Shown here: piece by piece, positions 1 through 5,401 of the stretch | Layout: each line of letters opens with the position of its first letter | Position numbering within the stretch: the stretch's first letter is position 1 | Assembly: GCA_045637645.1 (NCBI GenBank) | Contig: JAZTZV010000005.1 | Coordinates: 1-8,379, forward strand | Direction of reading: 5' to 3' | Length of the DNA stretch: 8,379 bases | DNA from: RGIG1959 sp045637645 | Lineage (GTDB): Bacteria; Bacillota; Clostridia; Oscillospirales; Acutalibacteraceae | Made by a program: the position numbers and the translations under genes | Notes under the pieces: generated by a model | The model's input: the letters and a program-made list of their open reading frames with translations, nothing else | Told to the model about the DNA's origin: nothing | The model's database searches: none

Positions 1-15
1 CGATACATCTGAATA

Positions 16-132
<117 letters not shown>

Positions 133-137
133 CCAAG

Positions 138-175
138 AAAAACTCCTTGTCATTTCGACAAGGAGTTTTTTATTA
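138..175 (+). terminator. Rho-independent terminator of the 5S/rRNA operon
   Basis: AACTCCTTGTC (141-151) pairs perfectly with GACAAGGAGTT (157-167) around a five-base loop. Flanking A's and T's extend the stem, and six T's run from 166 to 171. It starts a few bases after the 5S 3' end, as expected for the end of an rRNA operon. Confidence 0.93.
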
Positions 176-397
176 TGTTCCAACGAATCGGAGGGGGCAG
201 CGACCTCTCCATAGTTATTGCGTGTATGTAGGGCGCGCAGACTCCTGCACGTCGCAAGCCTTCGTTTATTGCATGTATTACACATCAATAATGGGCGTTT
301 CAGCATGTCTTCCGCTATAAACGAAACGGATAAATCCGTTTCCTATAATTGCGTGAAGCAGTACCGTTCTCATTGCACCCAACTTTCACTGCATAAA
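176..397. other. Intergenic region without a recognised gene
   Basis: This stretch between the 5S terminator and the membrane-protein terminator holds no ORF with a ribosome binding site or plausible protein. It contains a bulged hairpin at 266-291, a nearly perfect palindrome at 323-342, and three copies of the short motif ATTGC(G/A)TG (217-224, 268-275, 348-355). CGTTTAT (263-269) can also pair with ATAAACG (317-323), so an alternative fold joining the two hairpins is possible. No promoter convinced me. Confidence 0.5.
323..342. repeat. Perfect inverted repeat with two-base centre
   Basis: GAAACGGAT (323-331) and ATCCGTTTC (334-342) are exact reverse complements separated by AA. It could be a protein-binding dyad or a small hairpin. 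No T-run follows on either strand, so it does not look like a terminator. No neighbouring gene starts here. Confidence 0.55.
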
Positions 398-429
398 AAA
401 CCGACTGCCTCAAACGGGGCAGTCGGTTT
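398..429 (-). terminator. Rho-independent terminator overlapping the 3' end of the membrane protein gene
   Basis: Read on the minus strand, AAACCGACTGCC (429-418) pairs perfectly with GGCAGTCGGTTT (409-398) around an eight-base loop, and the following T's continue to 395. The stop codon TGA (410-412) lies in the loop, so the promoter-proximal arm of the stem is translated as the last few codons of the gene at 410-1240. The T-run is good only on the minus strand. Confidence 0.88.
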
Positions 430-1240
430 CATCTGCTTTTGCAGGTGTATTCTTTTTGACAAACACGGGTGAGAAACGGTTCAAAATCATCATTACGCCG
501 ATCGTGATGAACAAAATCATCCATGCGATCCACCATATTGTTGAAAACAACGATCCGCTATGCAGGGTGATCGTTTCCCATTCCATCTTTTCCGCGATGA
601 GATAGATGATCTGTTGAACCCAATACACGACTAAGGCAATCACTGTACCGAGCACGCCGAGCACCGCGCTGATAATTGTAAGAATCTTACCCGCTTTCGG
701 ACTGATCAGCCACGCGACAGTGGCACCGAGAAATGCCAAACAGGTGATCGTCGCTGTAATCGGATCAATCCAACGCGTGATCATAGCGGGATCTTCAAGT
801 AACAAAGCATAGGTTAGTTGTGTCGCCAAAAATCGAATTACCGTTGCACCTACAGCAAGTGACATTGCCGCCGTCGTGAACGGTATCAACCATGTGCCGA
901 ATGGTTTTTTGTGGTCGAAAACGATGTAAAAGATCAGCAATCCGATTGCAATAAACAACGGGAGAGTTGTAAGAAGCGCCGTCGAGAACGCGCGCACAGT
1001 CGAAAATATTTGCATAAACGGATAAAACGACACTTCCGACGAGCTGTTCGTCCACCACCAATGTCCAACCAAAAAATCAACAGAGATATAGGTGTTGTCA
1101 TATGTCGAGAATTGCGCATACACAGACACAATATAACTCAATAGAGCGAGCAAAATGCCCGCAAGTGCCAGTACAGCACCGCCGAGCAGAATCGGTTTGC
1201 CGCGCAACGTTTCACGCGTCGTCAACGGAGAATTCGTCAT
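410..1240 (-). CDS. Six-helix integral membrane protein of unknown function
   Basis: This 276-residue protein is not one I recognise. Hydrophobic segments lie at about residues 17-40, 87-108, 115-139, 158-180, 185-208 and 231-254. The charged loops (DHKKP near 109-113, SPKAGK near 180-185, and the tail VKKNTPAK) fit the positive-inside rule with both ends in the cytoplasm. The longest outside loop (about 41-86) is rich in aromatic residues, including a WWW run near 61-63. No signal peptide, catalytic motif, ATPase motif or known transporter signature is visible. The ATG is supported by GAGGAAC (1253-1247) six bases upstream and by a consensus promoter. The membrane MerR regulator gene lies directly upstream in the same orientation, 111 bases away, so the two may be functionally linked, but nothing in the sequence proves it. 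Confidence 0.88.
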   Translation of the reverse strand: MTNSPLTTRETLRGKPILLGGAVLALAGILLALLSYIVSVYAQFSTYDNTYISVDFLVGHWWWTNSSSEVSFYPFMQIFSTVRAFSTALLTTLPLFIAIGLLIFYIVFDHKKPFGTWLIPFTTAAMSLAVGATVIRFLATQLTYALLLEDPAMITRWIDPITATITCLAFLGATVAWLISPKAGKILTIISAVLGVLGTVIALVVYWVQQIIYLIAEKMEWETITLHSGSLFSTIWWIAWMILFITIGVMMILNRFSPVFVKKNTPAKADETDCPV

Positions 1241-1275
1241 GATATTGTTCCTCGCTTTCGCTTTGGGGTGGTTTC

Positions 1276-1304
1276 AGTATAGCACGATTCACCGAAAATG
1301 TAAA
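1276..1304 (-). promoter_or_regulatory. Sigma-A type promoter of the membrane protein gene
   Basis: On the minus strand a -35 box TTTACA (1304-1299) and a -10 box TATACT (1281-1276) are separated by exactly 17 bases. Transcription would begin near 1269, giving a leader of about 30 bases carrying the ribosome binding site. A short dyad (ATCTAT, five bases, ATAGAT; 1304-1320) adjoins the -35 box and could be an operator. Confidence 0.8.
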
Positions 1305-1351
1305 TCTATTTATGATAGATACGGAGAATTCCAGCGACGACCGGATTTGTT

Positions 1352-2251
1352 TTAATCCAATCCAATGTGCACATTCGCAACATCGTCACCGTTTTCAAGA
1401 GTTTCCGATTGGCAAGAGGATTGGATTCGATCGTTGTCGGTTTTGTACGTAACCGTTTGTGTAACAATAGAACCTTGTTCCGTTTCGGAGATGTCAATTT
1501 GAATATACGGATGATGCCAATTGTTGGTGTTGTAGAAACCACCCTCAATAACGATTGTATCATAAACCACATTCATACAAAGATTCCCGTAAGGCGCATC
1601 AAACGTGTATCCGTCATCACTTCGTTTGATATTGGATACGCCGCCGATGTGATATTGATCCGCGGAAACCAATTCACCGTTTTCATACACCGTCACCATA
1701 GCAACGCCGTTCAAATGACGATTTTGCATCCAATTCGGCCCGCCGAGGAGAAAGAACACAGCGACAATTCCAAATGTTGCCAACACCAATAACACACTCA
1801 AACTCTGGATGGTCTTGCTCGCTTTTTTGAGCAATTGATGCAACGGCGCGGTTTCCTCTATGGGCGGTTGTTCCTCTGTGTGAGTGTTATTTGTCAAAAT
1901 AATGATCAGTTCTTCTGCAGAAACTTCACGTGCGATATCGGCTTTTTGTAACGCTTCATATAATTGCCGATTGGTTTGCTGTTCGTCTTCCAATTCCCGC
2001 AAACGCGTTTGTATATCCTCTCGCGATACATTTGAATCGATGAATCGTTTGATTTGTTCAATGTGAAAACCTGCTTGTCGGAATACTTTGATATTTTCCA
2101 AACGCAAAACGTCTTCGCGCGTAAACGAATAGCTTTTACGCCCGGAATACGATTCTTGATTTGCGGGCGAGAGCAAGCCACACTCCATATAATAGCGAAC
2201 TGTGCGATCGGTCAAGCCTGTTTGTGTACAAACCTCTTTTATTTTCATCAT
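1352..2251 (-). CDS. Membrane-anchored MerR-family transcriptional regulator
   Basis: The first 70 or so residues are a MerR winged-helix DNA-binding domain: IKEVCTQTGLTDRTVRYY, GLLSP, a YSFTREDVLRL wing-like segment, and GFHIEQIKRFID. A charged coiled coil follows (about 74-118), as MerR proteins use for dimerisation. A low-complexity acidic linker leads to KKASK and one strong transmembrane helix at about 151-171. By the positive-inside rule the remaining 128 residues are outside the cell; they look beta-rich and have two cysteines (225, 280) and a WHH triplet (245-247). No known ligand-binding domain is recognised there. The inferred role is a one-component sensor that detects an external or membrane signal and acts on DNA from the membrane. 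The start is the first of two adjacent ATGs, with AGAAAGG (2265-2259) upstream; the second ATG (2248) is possible. The gene is divergent from the serine dehydratase gene and upstream of the membrane protein gene. I see no clear terminator after it. Confidence 0.92.
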   Translation of the reverse strand: MMKIKEVCTQTGLTDRTVRYYMECGLLSPANQESYSGRKSYSFTREDVLRLENIKVFRQAGFHIEQIKRFIDSNVSREDIQTRLRELEDEQQTNRQLYEALQKADIAREVSAEELIIILTNNTHTEEQPPIEETAPLHQLLKKASKTIQSLSVLLVLATFGIVAVFFLLGGPNWMQNRHLNGVAMVTVYENGELVSADQYHIGGVSNIKRSDDGYTFDAPYGNLCMNVVYDTIVIEGGFYNTNNWHHPYIQIDISETEQGSIVTQTVTYKTDNDRIQSSCQSETLENGDDVANVHIGLD

Positions 2252-2271
2252 AACGCCGCCTTTCTGCCGTT

Positions 2272-2302
2272 ATTATACAATTTAACGCCACGTAAAAGTC
2301 AA
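2272..2302 (-). promoter_or_regulatory. Promoter of the MerR regulator with a 19-bp spacer
   Basis: On the minus strand TTGACT (2302-2297) and TATAAT (2277-2272) are separated by 19 bases (2278-2296). A 19-20 bp spacer is the known hallmark of promoters activated by MerR proteins, so autoregulation is a reasonable inference. The start would fall near 2265, leaving a very short leader. The motif TAACGCC occurs in the same + strand direction at 2251-2257 and 2283-2289, with an inverted CGTTA at 2268-2272. Confidence 0.75.
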
Positions 2303-2305
2303 GGC

Positions 2306-2319
2306 ATTTTCGAGAAAAT
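2306..2319. promoter_or_regulatory. Candidate operator dyad between two divergent promoters
   Basis: ATTTTC (2306-2311) and GAAAAT (2314-2319) form a perfect inverted repeat around GA. It sits three bases beyond the merR -35 box and 20 bases before the sdaA -35 box. The position suits a regulator controlling both genes. The binding protein is unknown; the neighbouring MerR protein is the first candidate, although MerR sites usually lie inside the spacer. Confidence 0.4.
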
Positions 2320-2339
2320 CAGTTGAATTTTGCTCTCTC

Positions 2340-2368
2340 TTGCAAAATCGCTGTCGATTGTATATAAT
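2340..2368 (+). promoter_or_regulatory. Sigma-A type promoter of the serine dehydratase gene
   Basis: TTGCAA (2340-2345) and a perfect TATAAT (2363-2368) are 17 bases apart. Transcription would start near 2375, so the ATG at 2330 cannot be used from this promoter and the start at 2423 is favoured. Confidence 0.82.
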
Positions 2369-2410
2369 AAAAGTATCAAAAACCATATGCAATGGCATTC
2401 GTTGTTGCAG

Positions 2411-2416
2411 AAGGAG
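2411..2416 (+). promoter_or_regulatory. Ribosome binding site fixing the sdaA start
   Basis: AAGGAG lies six bases before the ATG at 2423. It is the only strong site in the region and settles the start in favour of the 400-residue protein. Confidence 0.85.
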
Positions 2417-2422
2417 AACCGA

Positions 2423-3625
2423 ATGAAATCAATTAAAACCATTTTTAAAACAGGTTACGGCCCGTCGAGTTCTCACACGATGGGGCCGTCCTTTGCGGCG
2501 TTGGATTTCAAACAACACTATCCTCAAGCACAGCGTGTGCAAGTGATCCTTTACGGCTCGCTTGCCAAGACGGGCGTCGGACACGGCACGGATCGCGCGA
2601 TACAGGAAACAATCGCCCCGCTTCATTCCGAAATCGTGTTTGATATGGATACGCAAACGTCCACACATCCCAACACACTCGACTTCATCGCCTATAAAGA
2701 CGATGTCGAAATCGGACGCAAGCGGTATTACAGCATCGGCGGCGGCGAGATTCTTGCAGAAGGCAACGATACGTTGGAGCCGAAGGAAATCTATATCCAT
2801 AAACATTTCACGGAGATTGCCGCGTATTGCAAATCGCATCATATGCGTCTGTCGGATTATGTATTCGCGTGCGAAGATGACGATATTCGCCCTTTCTTAC
2901 TGAACGTTTGGAAAACAATGCAAAACGCCATTTTTGAAGGGATCGGCAAAACCGGTTTGCTTCCCGGCGGCATTGATGTGGAACGAAAAGCACAGTTTTT
3001 GTATAATCAAAAGCACATCGACGAAAGCCCGCAAACCAAAGAGAACCGCCTTGTGTGCGCTTACGCATTCGCGGTCAGCGAACAAAATGCCGACTGCGGC
3101 GTCATCGTGACCGCACCGACATGTGGCTCGTGCGGCGTTGTTCCGGCGGTTTTAAAATATATGCAGGATGCGAAAGGTTTCTCCGACGACGATGTCGTGC
3201 GTGCGCTGGCGGTCGCAGGTTTGATCGGTAATATTGTCAGCACCAACGCTTCGATCAGCGGCGCCGAATGCGGTTGTCAAGCCGAAATCGGCACCGCGTG
3301 CAGTATGGCATCAGCGGCACTTTGTGAGTTGTTCGAAATGGGCATCGATCAAATCGAATATGCCGCCGAAATCGCGATGGAACATCATTTGGGTCTCACC
3401 TGCGATCCGGTTTGCGGATTGGTGCAAATCCCTTGCATTGAACGCAACGCGGTGGCGGCGATGCGTGCCATCAACGCGCTCAGCTTGTCCAATTTTCTGT
3501 ACGGCAGTCGAAAGGTGTCGTTTGACATCGTGGTGGAAACCATGTACCAAACAGGCAAAGACTTATCACATTTGTATCGCGAGACCTCCGAGGGCGGTTT
3601 GGCAAAGTTGTATTCCAATCTATAA
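2423..3625 (+). CDS. sdaA: L-serine dehydratase (L-serine ammonia-lyase), iron-sulfur dependent, single chain
   Basis: The enzyme deaminates L-serine to pyruvate and ammonia in the cytoplasm with a [4Fe-4S] cluster. The N-terminal beta domain carries GPSSSHTMGPS (residues 13-23) and GVGHGTDRAI. The C-terminal alpha domain carries GVIVTAPTCGSCGVVPAVL, NASISGAECGCQAEIG, HHLGLTCDPVCG, QIPCIERNAVAAMRAINA and the closing YRETSEGGLA. By family knowledge, the cluster ligands correspond to Cys285, Cys327 and Cys338. At 400 residues it is shorter than the roughly 450-residue E. coli SdaA, mainly in the beta domain, and it is fused, unlike the separate SdaAA and SdaAB subunits common in Bacillota. Extra cysteines occur next to the ligand motifs (234, 283, 331). 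The start at 2423 is chosen for its AAGGAG site and because the promoter lies inside the longer reading frame. It is divergent from the MerR gene and may be under its control. No strong terminator follows. Confidence 0.96.
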   Translation: MKSIKTIFKTGYGPSSSHTMGPSFAALDFKQHYPQAQRVQVILYGSLAKTGVGHGTDRAIQETIAPLHSEIVFDMDTQTSTHPNTLDFIAYKDDVEIGRKRYYSIGGGEILAEGNDTLEPKEIYIHKHFTEIAAYCKSHHMRLSDYVFACEDDDIRPFLLNVWKTMQNAIFEGIGKTGLLPGGIDVERKAQFLYNQKHIDESPQTKENRLVCAYAFAVSEQNADCGVIVTAPTCGSCGVVPAVLKYMQDAKGFSDDDVVRALAVAGLIGNIVSTNASISGAECGCQAEIGTACSMASAALCELFEMGIDQIEYAAEIAMEHHLGLTCDPVCGLVQIPCIERNAVAAMRAINALSLSNFLYGSRKVSFDIVVETMYQTGKDLSHLYRETSEGGLAKLYSNL

Positions 3626-3635
3626 GAAATACTTC

Positions 3636-3664
3636 TTGTGTTTCTTGTAAAATTATGGTATAGT
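3636..3664 (+). promoter_or_regulatory. Promoter of the 513-residue protein gene
   Basis: TTGTGT (3636-3641) and TATAGT (3659-3664) are 17 bases apart, in the gap after sdaA. The start would be near 3671, with a leader of about 35 bases ending in AAGGAG at 3692-3697. Confidence 0.7.
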
Positions 3665-3705
3665 TGTTTTTGTACGAATACTTTGATAAATAAGGAGAGA
3701 TCCCT

Positions 3706-5247
3706 ATGATTCAGATCACCGAACTCGAGAACGGCAAATACAAAGTAAAAGCCACCCTGCCTGCGCATCAGATGGCAGATGAGCGCCTTGACATGCCGTA
3801 TCCGCCCAAATTCGAGCAAACCGAATGGGAAGCGGAACTGTCCCACAACGAAGATCTGACTCCCGCAGCGGAAGTGCGCTATACCAAGCGCCCCGGTGGT
3901 GTCTATATCTATTCCAATAACCCTGAAATGATGTTTGCGCCCGACCTCAACCAAATGCTTCTCAAAAACGAGCATTTGACGGGTGAGTGCTTCTTTACGT
4001 ACGAACATTCCAACCACACGGGCGAGCCGTTCTTCCTTGGCTATAAACTCTACAATAACGGCGATAAACCCGTGAACGTCACCGTTACCAACATCGGCAA
4101 CCAAGTGCGCGGCGAGTGGCTCGGTCAACGTGAGTGGATCGATTTCTACGGCATGGAGTTCGATCTTCCTGCCGATTATTTCCTTGCCGACGGCAAAACG
4201 GTCAACCCGATGTACGTCGGTTGCGATTACGTCCGCTACAACCCCAACAAATTCGTTGCGGATACCGTGACGGTCGCTCCCGGTGAATATTATTGGGTCA
4301 TCGGCGGTACCTCGGGCGATCTGCCGATCGGCTCGTGGTCGGGCGTGACGGCGGATCAAGCGATCCTCTGCGGCAAGTGCGCCAACGGTGCTGTCCGCTT
4401 CATCATCGAGGGCGGCGAGCTTCACGGCTCGTTCTGGTGCTACACCGAGCCCACCGAATGCGACATCAACAAGCCCGAACAAGGCTACATTTGTAAGCGT
4501 GACGACCGCAACTTCGCGGCGCAATACAAGGGCATCGACAAGGAAACCAAAGGCCTTTTGGAAGCCGAGATTTCCTTCATCGTCAGCGACGAGACCAAAG
4601 CGGGCAGACTGCCTGTGAAGTACACCGTGACCCGCGACCCCAACTGGCAAGAGGTCAAAGAGCCGTTTGCGAAATTGAATATGCAAACGTTCGAGCGTGA
4701 AGGATACGACTGGCTCACCGCTCTTAACCCCAACGATAACCATACCGCTGTCGGCACGGATATGATTAATTTTGAGTGCGTCTTGCCTGACGGCACCCCT
4801 GTTATCATCGACAATGAGCACACCGACGGCGAAGCGCTCAAAGCGAACACCGGCAACTGGATGGTGCAATATACCACCAATTACAACTTCGTCAACGCGG
4901 GCGACCGTACTCGCCGCGTCAAGATCTTCGGTCACAACACGGGCGTGTTGATGATCATCGCGCGCGATGAAAACGGCAACATCCTCGAGAAGAAACTGAA
5001 CATGCAACCTTACAGCTTCGATGCACCCGATAAAGCGTTTGCGGGCGTGGACACCTCGCTTCTCGTTGAGAAAAACGGCAGATGGTGGTTCAACGTGGAC
5101 GGCAAACCCTACATCGACGTGTGGGATGAGCGTTCGGGCATGTACGAGTTCGACCTTCCTGCCAAAACGGCGATGCGCTTGAGTGTCGACGAGTTGATTC
5201 TCGCCAACTCCTGCGGCGGCGTCAACCACTGGGTCGAAGTGGACTGA
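3706..5247 (+). CDS. Hypothetical beta-rich protein with codon bias of an abundant protein
   Basis: I do not recognise a named family for this 513-residue protein. It has no signal peptide, membrane segment or anchor, so a cytoplasmic location is expected. It is rich in Asn, Gly, Asp and aromatic residues and in alternating hydrophobic stretches, which suggests beta-sandwich domains. One such stretch (about 95-150) contains YKLYNNGDKPVNVTVTNIG and WLGQREWIDFYG; a second region (about 345-440) contains GNWMVQYTTNYNF and a strand-rich KIFGHNTGVLMIIARDENG. Eight cysteines are scattered over the chain, with a CGKC pair at 222-225. Asparagine is encoded by AAC about five times as often as AAT, and arginine almost always by CGC or CGT; this bias is far stronger than in the membrane-protein genes nearby and points to high expression. 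The ATG follows AAGGAG by eight bases. The gene has its own promoter and terminator, so it is probably monocistronic. Confidence 0.9.
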   Translation: MIQITELENGKYKVKATLPAHQMADERLDMPYPPKFEQTEWEAELSHNEDLTPAAEVRYTKRPGGVYIYSNNPEMMFAPDLNQMLLKNEHLTGECFFTYEHSNHTGEPFFLGYKLYNNGDKPVNVTVTNIGNQVRGEWLGQREWIDFYGMEFDLPADYFLADGKTVNPMYVGCDYVRYNPNKFVADTVTVAPGEYYWVIGGTSGDLPIGSWSGVTADQAILCGKCANGAVRFIIEGGELHGSFWCYTEPTECDINKPEQGYICKRDDRNFAAQYKGIDKETKGLLEAEISFIVSDETKAGRLPVKYTVTRDPNWQEVKEPFAKLNMQTFEREGYDWLTALNPNDNHTAVGTDMINFECVLPDGTPVIIDNEHTDGEALKANTGNWMVQYTTNYNFVNAGDRTRRVKIFGHNTGVLMIIARDENGNILEKKLNMQPYSFDAPDKAFAGVDTSLLVEKNGRWWFNVDGKPYIDVWDERSGMYEFDLPAKTAMRLSVDELILANSCGGVNHWVEVD

Positions 5248-5257
5248 TTATGAATCG

Positions 5258-5289
5258 AAAACTCTCCTTGGCATCAAGGAGAGTTTTTC
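5258..5289 (+). terminator. Rho-independent terminator after the 513-residue protein gene
   Basis: AAACTCTCCTTG (5259-5270) pairs with CAAGGAGAGTTT (5275-5286) around the four-base loop GCAT, with T's from 5284 to 5288. It begins about ten bases after the stop codon TGA (5245-5247). Confidence 0.92.
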
Positions 5290-5336
5290 ATTATGGAAGG
5301 TAAGTTTGCAAAACGCAGAAAAATCTATGAAAAGAA

Positions 5337-5365
5337 TTGTATCCGCGCGATCAATGTGGTACAAT
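5337..5365 (+). promoter_or_regulatory. Promoter of the surface glycosidase gene
   Basis: TTGTAT (5337-5342) and TACAAT (5360-5365) are 17 bases apart, with an A-rich stretch just upstream. The start would be near 5372. This places the ATG at 5306 outside the transcript and favours the GTG at 5402. Confidence 0.72.
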
Positions 5366-5385
5366 GAAACCAATTCCTATTCTAT

Positions 5386-5393
5386 AAGGAGTG
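5386..5393 (+). promoter_or_regulatory. Ribosome binding site fixing a GTG start
   Basis: AAGGAGTG lies ahead of the GTG at 5402, with ten bases between AAGGAG and the start, slightly long but usable. The GTG begins a typical signal peptide (KKW, then a hydrophobic core, then ASA), which confirms the choice. Confidence 0.8.
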
Positions 5394-5401
5394 AACACAA
5401 C

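Noticed and set aside
218..472. Open frame of 84 codons on the + strand after the 5S gene
   Set aside because: It has no ribosome binding site, its composition is not protein-like, and it runs through the terminator and into the end of the minus-strand gene.
1330..1345. Small hairpin after the merR stop codon as its terminator
   Set aside because: The stem is only five pairs including one G-U, and no T-run follows on the minus strand.
2330..2422. Upstream extension of the serine dehydratase to an ATG at 2330
   Set aside because: The promoter boxes (2340-2368) lie inside it, it has no ribosome binding site, and the family motif GPSSSHT is normally near the N-terminus, as it is from the start at 2423.
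3621..3649. Imperfect inverted repeat TATAAGAAA / TTTCTTGTA just after sdaA, as a terminator
   Set aside because: The stem is AT-rich with a mismatch, no T-run follows, and it overlaps the next gene's promoter.
3385..5229. Long minus-strand open frame of 614 codons opposite the sdaA end and the 513-residue protein gene
   Set aside because: It is a shadow of the strong codon bias in the + strand gene. Its product is low in plausible domain structure, and it has no fitting ribosome binding site.
5306..5401. Upstream extension of the glycosidase to an ATG at 5306
   Set aside because: It contains the promoter and would place a non-export sequence before the signal peptide. The GTG at 5402 has AAGGAG upstream.
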